Source: Anaerolineales bacterium
GTDB lineage: Bacteria; Chloroflexota; Anaerolineae; Anaerolineales; UBA11579
Length of the DNA stretch: 64,000 nt
NCBI GenBank assembly: GCA_026129255.1
Contig: JAHCIJ010000002.1
Span: 721,087 to 785,086, forward strand
Reading direction: 5' to 3'
The translations under genes were made by a program, and so were the position numbers. Under the pieces are notes generated by a model. The model had not been told where the DNA came from, did no database searches, and worked only from the letters and a program-made list of their open reading frames with translations. Shown piece after piece: positions 10,418 to 18,770 of the stretch. The stretch's first letter is position 1. Each line of letters begins with the position of its first letter.

Positions 10418-10674
10418 ACAATCGCCGCCAAATTGAAGGCGTAGTGACCAGCAACAAGATGCAGAAGACCGTGGTCGTACGCACTACCCGCAGCTTCCGC
10501 CACCCGGTCTACGGCAAAGTGGTTGAGGCGCAGCACAAGCTGGTGGCCCATGATGAATTGGGCTGCAAGATTGGCGACACCGTGCGCTTGGTCGAGAGCC
10601 GCCCCCTCTCCAAGACCAAGCGCTGGGTGGTGGTGGAAATCATCAACAGCTCGGTCAAGGAAGAGGTGGCCTAG
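10414..10674 (+). CDS. rpsQ: 30S ribosomal protein S17
   Basis: S17 is an OB-fold primary binder of 16S rRNA helices 7 and 11. The 86 residues show [18 protein letters not shown] and the second conserved block [18 protein letters not shown]. The start overlaps the rpmC stop by four bases, and the stop directly abuts the rplN start. Confidence 0.95.
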   Translation: MNNRRQIEGVVTSNKMQKTVVVRTTRSFRHPVYGKVVEAQHKLVAHDELGCKIGDTVRLVESRPLSKTKRWVVVEIINSSVKEEVA

Positions 10675-11046
10675 ATGATCCAGCACGAAACTCGTGTGCG
10701 TGTTGCCGATAACAGCGGCGCGCGCGAACTGCTCGTCATGCATGTGGTCGGCAGCACCCGCCGCCGCTACGCCAGCATTGGTGACATCGTGGTCGGCACC
10801 GTCAAGAGTGCCATCCCGGCCGGCGCGGTGAAGAAGAGCGAAGTGGTGCGCGCCGTCATCGTGCGCATCTCCAAAGAATGGCGCCGTGAAGACGGCTCCT
10901 ACATTCGCTTTGACGACAACGCCGCCGTCATCCTGGAGGGCAGCACCAGCAACCCCAAAGGCACCCGCATCTTCGGACCGGTGGCCCGTGAATTACGCGA
11001 TAAGGGCTTCATGCGCATTGTTTCCCTGGCGCCCGAAGTGCTGTAG
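10675..11046 (+). CDS. rplN: 50S ribosomal protein L14
   Basis: L14 forms intersubunit bridges and is the docking site of RsfS. The 123 residues begin [20 protein letters not shown], the family signature, and include [12 protein letters not shown] and [20 protein letters not shown]. There is no spacer between the rpsQ stop and this ATG, so translation is presumably coupled. Confidence 0.96.
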   Translation: MIQHETRVRVADNSGARELLVMHVVGSTRRRYASIGDIVVGTVKSAIPAGAVKKSEVVRAVIVRISKEWRREDGSYIRFDDNAAVILEGSTSNPKGTRIFGPVARELRDKGFMRIVSLAPEVL

Positions 11047-11054
11047 GAGTGATC

Positions 11055-11390
11055 GTGAACATTAAGCTCAAAATTCGCAAGGGCGATACGGTGGAAGTTG
11101 TCACCGGCAAAGAGGTGGACAAGGGCAAGCGCGCCGAGGTGATCCGTGTGCTACCCAAGACCAACCGTCTAGTCGTCCAGGGCGTCAACATGCGCAAGCG
11201 CCACCAGCGCGCCACCCAGCAGGGTGGGCGGCAGATCGCTGCCGGCATTGTGGAGTTCGAGGGTCCGCTCTCCATCTCCAACGTCATGCTGGTGTGTCCC
11301 TCGTGCAGCAAGTCTGTCCGTGTAGGTTTCAAGCGCGGCGAGAAGGGCTCTCACCGTGTGTGCAAGAGCTGTGGCAAGGATATCGACTAA
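11055..11390 (+). CDS. rplX: 50S ribosomal protein L24
   Basis: L24 is an assembly initiator with a KOW fold. The product shows IRKGDTVEVVTGKEVDKGKR and IVEFEGPLSISNVML. A C-terminal extension has two CxxC pairs (CPSC and CKSC), as in L24 forms expected to bind zinc. GTG codons at 11049 and 11055 both fit; the second is chosen because GGAG at 11046-11049 then has a normal five-base spacing, giving 111 residues. Confidence 0.92.
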   Translation: MNIKLKIRKGDTVEVVTGKEVDKGKRAEVIRVLPKTNRLVVQGVNMRKRHQRATQQGGRQIAAGIVEFEGPLSISNVMLVCPSCSKSVRVGFKRGEKGSHRVCKSCGKDID

Positions 11391-11425
11391 GCCCAAGGGC
11401 ATAGTTTGATCTAGGAGTGAAATTA

Positions 11426-11974
11426 ATGGCTCATTATTTGAAAGAGCGGTACACCAAAGAGATCAGCCCGGCGCTCAAAGACGCGCTAGGGTTGGAGAAT
11501 GTGATGCAGGTGCCGCGCATCCAAAAAATTGTCTTGAACGTCGGCCTGGGTAAAGCCAAGGACGACTCCAAGGCCTTTGATGGGGCGGTGAACGACCTCT
11601 CCATCATCACCGGCCAAAAGCCGATGATCACCCGCGCCCGCAAGGACATTGCGAATTTTGCGCTGCGTGCTGGCCGCGCCATTGGCGTCAAGGTCACCCT
11701 GCGAGGCGACAAGATGTGGTCCTTTTATGACCGCCTGGTGAACATTGCGCTGCCGCGCATGCGTGACTTCCGCGGTGTGCCCGCCGATGCCTTTGACGGC
11801 CGCGGCAACTACACCCTGGGGCTCAGCGAGCAGCTCATCTTCCCAGAGATCCAGTACGACAGCATTGAACAAGTGCGTGGCCTGGAAGTCACCATCGTGA
11901 CCAGCGCCCGCAATGACGACGAAGGCCGTGCCCTGCTGCAACTCCTGGGTATGCCCTTCAAGAAGGAAGGCTAA
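11426..11974 (+). CDS. rplE: 50S ribosomal protein L5
   Basis: L5 binds 5S rRNA in the central protuberance. The 182-residue product has [36 protein letters not shown] and [20 protein letters not shown], all family landmarks. ATG 11426 is chosen over an in-frame GTG at 11417, because GGAG at 11414-11417 lies eight bases before the ATG and overlaps the GTG. It is followed three bases later by the S14 gene. Confidence 0.95.
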   Translation: MAHYLKERYTKEISPALKDALGLENVMQVPRIQKIVLNVGLGKAKDDSKAFDGAVNDLSIITGQKPMITRARKDIANFALRAGRAIGVKVTLRGDKMWSFYDRLVNIALPRMRDFRGVPADAFDGRGNYTLGLSEQLIFPEIQYDSIEQVRGLEVTIVTSARNDDEGRALLQLLGMPFKKEG

Positions 11975-11977
11975 TCC

Positions 11978-12160
11978 ATGGCCAAAAAATCAATCATTAC
12001 GCGTGAGTCGCGCCGCAAGTTCTCCAACCAGGTGCGCAACCGCTGCAAGGTCTGCGGGCGCCCCCGTGGATACATTCGCCGCTTTGGCCTGTGCCGCATC
12101 TGCTTCCGCCAGTTTGCACTGGAAGGCAAGATCCCCGGCGTAGTCAAGGCATCTTGGTAG
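11978..12160 (+). CDS. rpsZ: 30S ribosomal protein S14, zinc-binding type
   Basis: The 60-residue length and the two cysteine pairs, CKVC (near residue 23) and CRIC (near 38), identify the short zinc-ribbon S14 found in many Gram-positive bacteria and Chloroflexota, rather than the 100-residue zinc-free form. The start [13 protein letters not shown] is close to family consensus. It lies between rplE and rpsH, as in the spc operon. Confidence 0.95.
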   Translation: MAKKSIITRESRRKFSNQVRNRCKVCGRPRGYIRRFGLCRICFRQFALEGKIPGVVKASW

Positions 12161-12176
12161 GCGCGGAGGAACGATC

Positions 12177-12584
12177 ATGGCAATGACTGACCCGATCTCC
12201 GATATGCTCACCCGCATCCGCAATGGTGTGATGGCTGGCCATGCCCTCGTAGGCATGCCCAGCTCGCGCATCAAGGCGGCCATTGCGGCCATCCTCAAAG
12301 AAGAAGGTTTCATTGAGGATTATGAAGTTGTAGAAGACGGCGCCTTCAAGGTGCTGCGCATTCAGCTGAAGTACGTCGGTGAGCGCCGTGAGCGCCGCCC
12401 CGTCATCTCCGGCCTGGAGCGCATCAGCAGCCCTGGCCGCCGTGTGTACGCCAAGCGCAGCGAGATCCCCTGGGTGCTCTCTGGCCTGGGTACTGCGATC
12501 CTTTCCACGCCCAAGGGTGTGATGAGTGGCCGCCGCGCCCGCCAGATGGGCGTGGGTGGCGAGATTCTCTGCAAGGTATGGTAG
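12177..12584 (+). CDS. rpsH: 30S ribosomal protein S8
   Basis: S8 binds the central domain of 16S rRNA and represses the spc operon in E. coli. The 135 residues include [23 protein letters not shown], and the C-terminal [23 protein letters not shown]-contact motif. GGAGGA at 12165-12170 lies six bases before the chosen ATG; a second ATG two codons later is possible. Confidence 0.95.
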   Translation: MAMTDPISDMLTRIRNGVMAGHALVGMPSSRIKAAIAAILKEEGFIEDYEVVEDGAFKVLRIQLKYVGERRERRPVISGLERISSPGRRVYAKRSEIPWVLSGLGTAILSTPKGVMSGRRARQMGVGGEILCKVW

Positions 12585-12624
12585 CGGCTGCGCTGCAAGC
12601 AGTTTGCCGCTTTGGAGGTTTCAA

Positions 12625-13170
12625 GTGTCTAGAGTAGGACGTTTGCCAATTGAGATCCCTTCCAATGTGGAAGTGACCCTCAGTGGCTCGAACATTAAAG
12701 TGAAAGGCCCCAAGGGCGAGCTTTCGCATACCTTCCCGGCGGAGATCAGCTTCGAGAAGGACGGCGCCAATTTGCTCGTCAAGCGCGCCAATGATGAGAA
12801 GTTCAGCCGCAGCATGCACGGCACTGCCCGTGCCGTGGTGCGCAACATGGTGGTTGGCACCAGCGAGGGCTTCAGCAAGATCCTGGAAGTGCAGGGCGTC
12901 GGCTACCGCGCCGAGTTGAAGGGCAAGAACCTCGTCCTGCACGTTGGCTACTCCAACCCGGTAGAGGTCGAGCCGCCCGATGGCATCACCTACGCCATGG
13001 GCGAGGGTGGCACCATCGTGGTCAGTGGCCACGACAAGGTGCTGGTTGGCGAGACTGCCGCCCGCGTCCGCAAGGTGCGTCCGCCTGAGCCGTACAAGGG
13101 CAAGGGCATTCGCTACCAGGGTGAGTTTGTGCGCCTCAAGGCCGGTAAAGCGGCTAAGGCTGCTTCATAA
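12625..13170 (+). CDS. rplF: 50S ribosomal protein L6
   Basis: L6 lies at the base of the L7/L12 stalk near the EF-G site. The 181-residue product has SRVGRLPIEIPSNVEVTLSG, VGVGYRAELKGKNL-like repeat sequence and VRPPEPYKGKGIRYQGE at the end. The GTG at 12625 is chosen because VSRVGRLPI is the standard N-terminus and GGAGG lies at 12614-12618; the frame is open upstream without family similarity. Confidence 0.95.
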   Translation: MSRVGRLPIEIPSNVEVTLSGSNIKVKGPKGELSHTFPAEISFEKDGANLLVKRANDEKFSRSMHGTARAVVRNMVVGTSEGFSKILEVQGVGYRAELKGKNLVLHVGYSNPVEVEPPDGITYAMGEGGTIVVSGHDKVLVGETAARVRKVRPPEPYKGKGIRYQGEFVRLKAGKAAKAAS

Positions 13171-13185
13171 GGTTGAGGTAAAGAG

Positions 13186-13551
13186 ATGGCAACAAAGACA
13201 AGAGCACAATCCCGACAGAAGCGTCATAAGCGTGTGCGCGGCAAGATCAGCGGCACCGCTGGCCGCCCGCGTCTCAATGTATTCCGCAGCTTGAGTGGCA
13301 TTTACGTGCAGCTCATTGATGACGTAGCTGGCCACACCCTGCTCTCGGCCTCCAGTGTGGATGCTGAGCTGCGCGGCGCCATGCAGGGCAAGAACAAGAC
13401 CGAGCAAGCCCACCTGGTAGGCGAGGCCGTGGGCAAGCGTGCGCAGGCCAAAGGCATCAAGCAAGTGGTGATGGACCGCGGCGGCTTCCGCTACGCTGGG
13501 CGCATCAAAGCCCTGGCCGACGGCGCCCGCAAGGAAGGTCTTGAGTTTTAG
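13186..13551 (+). CDS. rplR: 50S ribosomal protein L18
   Basis: L18 mediates attachment of 5S rRNA to the large subunit. The 121-residue product has the basic N-terminal tail, [20 protein letters not shown], and the C-terminal [20 protein letters not shown] motif that is diagnostic for the family. It lies 15 bases after rplF. Confidence 0.96.
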   Translation: MATKTRAQSRQKRHKRVRGKISGTAGRPRLNVFRSLSGIYVQLIDDVAGHTLLSASSVDAELRGAMQGKNKTEQAHLVGEAVGKRAQAKGIKQVVMDRGGFRYAGRIKALADGARKEGLEF

Positions 13552-13591
13552 TTTGCTCACGCAAACACAAACTCAAGCAGGAGAAAGTTAA

Positions 13592-14164
13592 ATGGCTGAT
13601 ACCAAGCAACGCACCAAGAGAGACCGCAAGAGCGACGCCCCGTCGTTTGAGGCAGCTTTTGAGCTCGAAGAGAAGACGATCGAGATCCGCCGTGTATCCA
13701 AAGTGGTACAGGGTGGCCGCCGTTTTGCCTTCCGCGTCACGGTTGTTGTGGGTGACCACAGCGGCCAGGTGAGCGCGGGTGTAGGCAAGGCCACCACCGT
13801 GCCCGAGGCGATCCGCAAAGCCACCACGCGTGCCCGCAAGCAGTTGCGCCGCATGAACGTGTATGGCGGCACCATCCCGCACACCGTCATCGGCCGTGTG
13901 GGTGGCGCCGAGGTGCTGCTCAAGCCCGCTTCGGCCGGCACTGGCGTTATCGCCGGTGGTGGCGTGCGTGCCGTCATGCAGGCGGTGGGTGTGCGTGACA
14001 TCCTCACCAAATCCATGGGCAGCAACAATATTCACAACGTGGTCATGGCCACCCTGGCCGCACTGGACCAGCTCAAGTCTGTAGATGAGCAGGCCCGCCT
14101 GCGCGGCAAGGATGTGAAGGAACTCAAGCCCTTCTGGGACCGAGGCAAGAAGAATGGCAGCTAA
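13592..14164 (+). CDS. rpsE: 30S ribosomal protein S5
   Basis: S5 acts in decoding fidelity and mRNA unwinding. The 190 residues have an acidic and basic N-terminal tail, then the double-stranded RNA-binding fold with [20 protein letters not shown], then [10 protein letters not shown] and [20 protein letters not shown] in the C-terminal domain. GGAGAAAG precedes the ATG. Its last 11 bases overlap rpmD. Confidence 0.96.
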   Translation: MADTKQRTKRDRKSDAPSFEAAFELEEKTIEIRRVSKVVQGGRRFAFRVTVVVGDHSGQVSAGVGKATTVPEAIRKATTRARKQLRRMNVYGGTIPHTVIGRVGGAEVLLKPASAGTGVIAGGGVRAVMQAVGVRDILTKSMGSNNIHNVVMATLAALDQLKSVDEQARLRGKDVKELKPFWDRGKKNGS

Positions 14165-14351
14165 AGCAACTGGCAAGAAGATCAAGATCACGCTGGTACG
14201 CAGCCCGATCGGAGCCACGGAGCGCCACAAGCGCACCGTCAAAGCCTTGGGCCTGCGCAAGCTGAACAGCAGCGTGGTGGCCGAAGACAATGCCACCGTG
14301 CGCGGCATGGTCAACAGCGTTACGCATTTGTTGAAAGTAGAAGAGGCGTAA
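14154..14351 (+). CDS. rpmD: 50S ribosomal protein L30
   Basis: The 65-residue bacterial-type L30 has [20 protein letters not shown] and [20 protein letters not shown], both family signatures. It overlaps the end of rpsE by 11 bases in another frame, and lies three bases before rplO. Overlap of this size suggests translational coupling with S5. Confidence 0.94.
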   Translation: MAAKATGKKIKITLVRSPIGATERHKRTVKALGLRKLNSSVVAEDNATVRGMVNSVTHLLKVEEA

Positions 14352-14354
14352 GCA

Positions 14355-14831
14355 ATGAAGCTTCATGAACTCAAGCCCAATCCGGGCAAGATCACCCGAC
14401 GCGCCCGTGTTGGCCGCGGTACGGGCTCCGGCAGCGGCAAGACCTCAGGTCGTGGAACCAAGGGTCAGGGTGCGCGCACCGGTGGTGGGGCAGGGCCTTA
14501 CCATCAGGGCGGTAACCTGCCGTTCTTCCGCCGCTTGCCGTTCAAGCGCGGTTTCAATAAGCCCTTCCAGGTCATCTACAACGAGATCAACCTGGACCAG
14601 CTGGCTGACTTCAAAGACAACAGCGAAGTAACGCCAGACACGCTGCGCGCCGCCAAGCTGCTGCCCAAGACCAAGCGCCCCATCGTGTTGCTGGGCCGCG
14701 GCGAGGTCAAGGCTGCCCTCAAGGTTAGCGTGCACCGCGCCACGGCTTCGGCCAAGGCCAAGATCGAGAAAGCTGGCGGCAGCGTCACTATTTTGCCGCT
14801 CAAGGCCGAGCCACAGGAGAGCGCTAAATGA
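14355..14831 (+). CDS. rplO: 50S ribosomal protein L15
   Basis: L15 is a late assembly protein with a long glycine-rich extension. The 158 residues start MKLHELKPNPGKITRRARVG, followed by GSGKTSGRGTKGQGARTGGG and the globular C-terminal domain. The stop overlaps the secY start in ATGA, the usual L15-SecY coupling. Confidence 0.96.
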   Translation: MKLHELKPNPGKITRRARVGRGTGSGSGKTSGRGTKGQGARTGGGAGPYHQGGNLPFFRRLPFKRGFNKPFQVIYNEINLDQLADFKDNSEVTPDTLRAAKLLPKTKRPIVLLGRGEVKAALKVSVHRATASAKAKIEKAGGSVTILPLKAEPQESAK

Positions 14832-16177
14832 AACGTGGTGGCGCTTGGCGTTATCTCTGGACCGCTCCAGACATTCGCCGCAAGCTGCTGATCACCCTGG
14901 CTATCCTGATCCTGTATCGCTTCGTCTCGCACATCCCTGTGCCGGGCGTCAACCGCGATCTGATCAGCGCCCTCATGAACCAGGGCAGCGCCGCCAGCAC
15001 GCTGGTGGGGTTGATTGACCTCATCTCCGGCGGCACGCTGTTGCAGTTTTCCGTGCTGGCCATGGGTGTCTACCCGTACATCACGGCCCAGATTATTTTG
15101 CAGCTGCTCATGCCGCTGATCCCTGCCCTGCAGAAACGCATGGAAGAGGACCCGCGTGAGGGCCGCAAGTTCATGGAGCGCTGGACCTACTACCTGGCCG
15201 TCCCCATGGCCATCCTCAGTGCCATCGGCCAGATCAACATTTTCTCCACGCTGGCAGGTGGCTCGGTGATCGAGAACTTCGGTTTTGGTCCTGACCAGTT
15301 GCTGCGCTCGGCCACCATCATCATCAGCATGACGGCCGGCACCATGTTCGCCATCTGGCTGGGTGAGCTCATCTCGGAGTACGGTATCCGCAACCAGGGC
15401 CTCTCCCTCATCATCTTCGCTGGCATCATTGCCCGCATTCCGGGCAACTTTGCCTCGCTGCTGCAGAACCAGGCGGCTGGCTGGATCTCCGTCGCCGCCA
15501 TCCTGATGGTCATGATCCTGACCATCTTCGTGATCGTGTATGTGCAACAAGGCCGCCGCAATGTGCCGGTCATGTATCCCGGCCGCCGTATGGGCAACCG
15601 CATGTCCATGCCGGTCAAAGGCACCCTGCCGCTCATGGTCAACATGTCTGGCATGATCCCGCTCATTTTCGCCCAGGCGATCTTGCAGCTCCCCTCCATC
15701 CTGGCGAGCTTCTTTGCAAGCTCCACCACGCCGTGGGTTGCCAGTCTCTCCGCCGCCCTGACCAACTTCTTCAACGTTCAGGGTCCGGGCTACTGGGTGA
15801 TGTACTTCCTTATGGTCGTAGGCTTTGCCTTCTTCTATACAGACGTGCTCTTCGCCCAGCAGAACTATGGTGAGAACCTCAAGCGTGTCGGCGCTCAGAT
15901 CCCCGGTGTGAACCGTGGCGCACCTACTCAGCGCTACCTCACCTCGGTGTTGCGCCGTATCACATTGCCGGGTGCCTTCTTCCTCGGCTTTGTGGCCATC
16001 CTGCCTTTCCTGCTGACACTGGTGATGCCGTTCCTGGCCGCCAGCGGTGGCCAGGGCTTGTTCCTGGTCAGCGCCTCCGGCTTGCTCATCATGGTCGGTA
16101 CCATCCGTGAAGCCTTCTTCAACATTGACGCAGAGTTGAAGCTGCACGGGTATGAAGAGTCACTGCTGGTTCGCTAA
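14828..16177 (+). CDS. secY: preprotein translocase channel SecY
   Basis: SecY forms the membrane channel for Sec-dependent secretion and membrane insertion. The 449-residue protein has ten predicted membrane segments. SHIPVPGVNRDLIS near residue 40 belongs to the plug side, VYPYITAQIILQLL to TM2, and FGQ.. equivalent GIRNQGLSLIIFAGIIARIP to TM5. The C-terminal cytoplasmic end GYEESLLVR is short. It is coupled to rplO and precedes adk by 15 bases. Confidence 0.96.
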   Translation: MKRGGAWRYLWTAPDIRRKLLITLAILILYRFVSHIPVPGVNRDLISALMNQGSAASTLVGLIDLISGGTLLQFSVLAMGVYPYITAQIILQLLMPLIPALQKRMEEDPREGRKFMERWTYYLAVPMAILSAIGQINIFSTLAGGSVIENFGFGPDQLLRSATIIISMTAGTMFAIWLGELISEYGIRNQGLSLIIFAGIIARIPGNFASLLQNQAAGWISVAAILMVMILTIFVIVYVQQGRRNVPVMYPGRRMGNRMSMPVKGTLPLMVNMSGMIPLIFAQAILQLPSILASFFASSTTPWVASLSAALTNFFNVQGPGYWVMYFLMVVGFAFFYTDVLFAQQNYGENLKRVGAQIPGVNRGAPTQRYLTSVLRRITLPGAFFLGFVAILPFLLTLVMPFLAASGGQGLFLVSASGLLIMVGTIREAFFNIDAELKLHGYEESLLVR

Positions 16178-16192
16178 ACAAGCGAGGGCTTT

Positions 16193-16852
16193 GTGCCGGT
16201 TTATGTAGTTTTGCTTGGCCCGCCGGGTGCTGGAAAAGGCACACAGGCAGGCATCGTGGCCAAGGCCACAGGGTTGGCGCATATCTCTTCTGGAGATCTG
16301 TTCCGCGAGCACATTAAGAATCAAACAGACTTGGGACGCCAGGTGGACGCCATCTTGAAACGTGGCGACCTGGTGCCCGATGATGTCACGATTGCCATGA
16401 TCCGTGAGCGCCTGAAGCAACCGGATTGCGCCGCAGGCGCAGTGCTGGATGGCTTCCCGCGCACGCCCGCCCAGGCGCAGGCGTTGAACGGCATGCTGGC
16501 AGAGTTTGGCGGCAAGGTGGATGTGGTCCCCTTCATCCAGGTGCAGCAAGACGAGCTGATCAGCCGCTTGTCTGGGCGCTGGGTGTGCCGTGCCCAAGGC
16601 CACGTCTACCACGAGACCTTCAACCCGCCCAAGACGGCTGACGTGTGCGATGTGGACGGCTCTGAGCTGTACCAGCGCGACGATGACAAGCGTGAAACGG
16701 TTGAGAAGCGTATCCGTGTCTACTTTGAGCAGACTGCGCCGCTCATCGATCACTACCGCGGCGAAGGCCGCCTGACAGAGATCGATGGCGCGCAGGCGAT
16801 CGCCAAAGTGACCGAGGATTTGCTGAAAGCATTGCCAGAGCAAGCGCAATGA
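16193..16852 (+). CDS. adk: adenylate kinase
   Basis: The enzyme interconverts AMP and ATP with two ADP. The P loop GPPGAGKGTQ (residues 9-18), AMP-site ISSGDLFRE and LDGFPRT are intact. The long LID domain is of the zinc type, but the usual four-ligand set is incomplete: CRAQ replaces CxxC at the first pair, and CDVD supplies cysteine and aspartate at the second. Zinc binding is therefore uncertain. The GTG start at 16193 follows GAGGG. The stop overlaps map by four bases. Confidence 0.95.
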   Translation: MPVYVVLLGPPGAGKGTQAGIVAKATGLAHISSGDLFREHIKNQTDLGRQVDAILKRGDLVPDDVTIAMIRERLKQPDCAAGAVLDGFPRTPAQAQALNGMLAEFGGKVDVVPFIQVQQDELISRLSGRWVCRAQGHVYHETFNPPKTADVCDVDGSELYQRDDDKRETVEKRIRVYFEQTAPLIDHYRGEGRLTEIDGAQAIAKVTEDLLKALPEQAQ

Positions 16853-17620
16853 GCTGGGAACGCAACATTGAGCTCAAAACGCCAGCTGAACTTGAGGTAA
16901 TGCGTGAGGCAGGCCGCATCAACGCCATGGCGTTGAATGAAGTACGCAAAAGCGTGCGCCCCGGGATCACCACCGGCCAGCTCGACAAAATTGCCGAGCA
17001 GCTGATACGAGACCACGGCGCCGTGCCGGCCTTCCTCAACTATCCCGGCCCGTACCCTTACCCGGGTACGCTGAACACCAGCGTGAACGAGGAAATGGTG
17101 CACGGCCTGCCGGGCAAGCGCGAGCTGCGTGAGGGCGATATGCTCTCCGTGGATTGCGGCACGATCTACAAAGGCTTTGTGGGTGACTCTGCGTTCACCA
17201 TGGGCGTTGGCGAAGATCAGGCCGCATGCCCAGAAGCTGATCGAGGTAACGCAGGAATCGCTGCGCCTGGGCATTCAGCAGATGCTGCCGGGCAAGCATG
17301 TGGGGGATGTTTCGGCAGCGGTGCAAACCCATGTGGAAGCGCACGGTTACCATGTGCCGCGCGAATACACAGGCCACGGGGTGGGGCGCAAAATGCACGA
17401 AGGCCCCCAGGTGCCCAACTACGGCGTGCCCGGCCAGGGCGTGCTGTTGCGCACCGGCATGACCATCGCCCTGGAGCCGATGGTGCTGGTGGGGACGCAC
17501 CGCACACGCGTCCTCGAGGACCAGTGGACGGTCGTCTCCGCAGATGGCTCGCTGACCGCTCACTTTGAGCACAGCGTGGCCGTGACCGACAACGGTCCGT
17601 TGGTGTTGACCGCCCTCTAG
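16849..17620 (+). CDS. map: type I methionine aminopeptidase, interrupted by a frameshift
   Basis: The enzyme removes the initiator methionine. Residues 1-124 are read from 16849 and include VDCG...GFVGD with the two metal-ligand aspartates. The frame then fails after GEDQ at 17218-17220. The remaining conserved part, PHAQKLIEVTQESL, GHGVGRKMHEGPQ (ligand His) and ALEPM...HFEHSVAV (ligand Glu residues), continues one base further on, to 17620. Skipping a single G at 17221 restores a full-length protein of about 257 residues. Since map is normally essential and both halves are well conserved, a sequencing error is at least as likely as a true mutation. Confidence 0.88.
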
Positions 17621-17636
17621 CGCTCGTAGCAGGCGC

Positions 17637-17665
17637 TAGACGGATGGAGAAAGCAAGGATATAAT
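17637..17665 (+). promoter_or_regulatory. promoter of the rpmJ-rpsM operon
   Basis: TAGACG (17637-17642) and a perfect TATAAT (17660-17665) are 17 bases apart, directly after the map stop. Transcription would start near 17672 and give a leader of about 50 bases containing a hairpin with CCCCGCC/GGCGGGG arms (17676-17682/17697-17703). The -35 box is identical to that of the rplC promoter. Confidence 0.7.
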
Positions 17666-17720
17666 CACGCGTTGGCCCCGCCGCCGCCCCTTGGCAGGCG
17701 GGGTAGCAGGAGTAATGGGT

Positions 17721-17834
17721 ATGAAAGTAACAGCATCGATAAAAAAACGCTGCGCCAACTGCAAGGTAGTGAAGCGCAAGGGCAAGCTGTACGTGATCTG
17801 CAGCAACCCCAAGCATAAGCAGCGACAAGGTTAA
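17721..17834 (+). CDS. rpmJ: 50S ribosomal protein L36
   Basis: A 37-residue zinc-ribbon protein of the large subunit: [20 protein letters not shown], then VIC and NPKHKQRQG. The ligand set C-x2-C...C...H is complete. ATG 17721 is preferred over ATG 17715, because AGGAG at 17708-17712 is then eight bases away and the N-terminus matches the family. It usually follows infA, but no infA is present between map and this gene. Confidence 0.95.
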   Translation: MKVTASIKKRCANCKVVKRKGKLYVICSNPKHKQRQG

Positions 17835-17842
17835 GGTGAATG

Positions 17843-18232
17843 ATGGCACGCATTGAAGGCGTAGATCTGCCGCGCGACAAGCGCGTTGAATACGGGCTGA
17901 CCTATATCTATGGCATCGGCCTCAACACCTCTCAGCGCATCCTGGCTGAGCTGGAAATCAATCCGGATATTCGCATCAAAGACCTCTCCGAAGGGGATGT
18001 CAGCAAGCTGCGCGAATACATCACCAAGAACCTGAAGGTCGAAGGTGATCTGCGCCGTGAGGTGCAGCTCAACATCAAGCGCCTGATGGAGATCGGCAGC
18101 TACCGCGGTCTGCGCCACCGCCGCGGCCTGCCGGTGCGCGGCCAGCGCACCCGCACCAATTCCCGCACCCGCAAGGGCCCGGCCAAGACCGTGGCCGGTC
18201 GTGGTCGCCGTCGCGGCGCCACCAAGAAGTAA
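17843..18232 (+). CDS. rpsM: 30S ribosomal protein S13
   Basis: S13 lies at the top of the 30S head and contacts P-site tRNA and 5S-side bridges. The 129-residue product has [20 protein letters not shown], a helix-two-turn-helix core and the tail [18 protein letters not shown] followed by [17 protein letters not shown]. The second of two adjacent ATGs is chosen for its six-base spacing from AAGG and its match to the family start. Confidence 0.96.
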   Translation: MARIEGVDLPRDKRVEYGLTYIYGIGLNTSQRILAELEINPDIRIKDLSEGDVSKLREYITKNLKVEGDLRREVQLNIKRLMEIGSYRGLRHRRGLPVRGQRTRTNSRTRKGPAKTVAGRGRRRGATKK

Positions 18233-18253
18233 GCGCCAGGAGTTTGAACCGCT

Positions 18254-18667
18254 ATGGCTAACGAAAAAGACACCAAAGGCAAGAGCAGCGCTCGCCCCGC
18301 AAAGAAGGGCAAGCGCGCCAGCATTCTTACTGGCCAGATCCATATCTTTGCCACTTTCAATAACACCATCGTCACTGTGACCGATGGTCAGGGCAACACC
18401 ATCTCCTGGGCCAGCGCCGGCCTGGTGGGCTTCAAGGGCTCTCGCAAGAGCACGCCCTTCGCCTCACGCCTGGCTACGGAGCGCGCCGTCAAGGTGGCGC
18501 AGGATATGGGCATGCAGGAAGTGGAGCTGTTCGTGAAAGGCCCCGGCCCCGGCCGCGAATCGGCCGTGCGCGCCGTGCAGACCATGGGCATGCGTGTGCG
18601 CTCCATCTCGGATGTGACCCCGCTGCCGCACAACGGCTGCCGCCCGCCGAAACGCCGCAGAATGTAA
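18254..18667 (+). CDS. rpsK: 30S ribosomal protein S11
   Basis: S11 lies on the platform near the mRNA exit. The 137 residues include a lysine-rich N-terminal tail, [46 protein letters not shown] and the C-terminal [18 protein letters not shown], all landmarks. In most operons rpsD follows; here a hairpin and then rpoA follow. Confidence 0.96.
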   Translation: MANEKDTKGKSSARPAKKGKRASILTGQIHIFATFNNTIVTVTDGQGNTISWASAGLVGFKGSRKSTPFASRLATERAVKVAQDMGMQEVELFVKGPGPGRESAVRAVQTMGMRVRSISDVTPLPHNGCRPPKRRRM

Positions 18668-18673
18668 TTAAAA

Positions 18674-18710
18674 ACGCAGGGATTTCCGCCGCAAGGCGGA
18701 ATTCCTGCGT
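18674..18710 (+). promoter_or_regulatory. long hairpin with GCAA tetraloop between rpsK and rpoA
   Basis: ACGCAGG (18674-18680) pairs with CCTGCGT (18704-18710), and TTCCGCC (18684-18690) pairs with GGCGGAA (18695-18701). A GAT/TT internal loop separates the two stems, and a GNRA tetraloop GCAA closes them. No T-run follows, so it is not a simple terminator. It stands where rpsD is usually found. A processing or regulatory role is inference. Confidence 0.45.
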
Positions 18711-18770
18711 AGAACTCAACCCGGCAGCCCATTCATAGGCAGCCGCCTGGCTTGGGGAAGGAACGAAACT

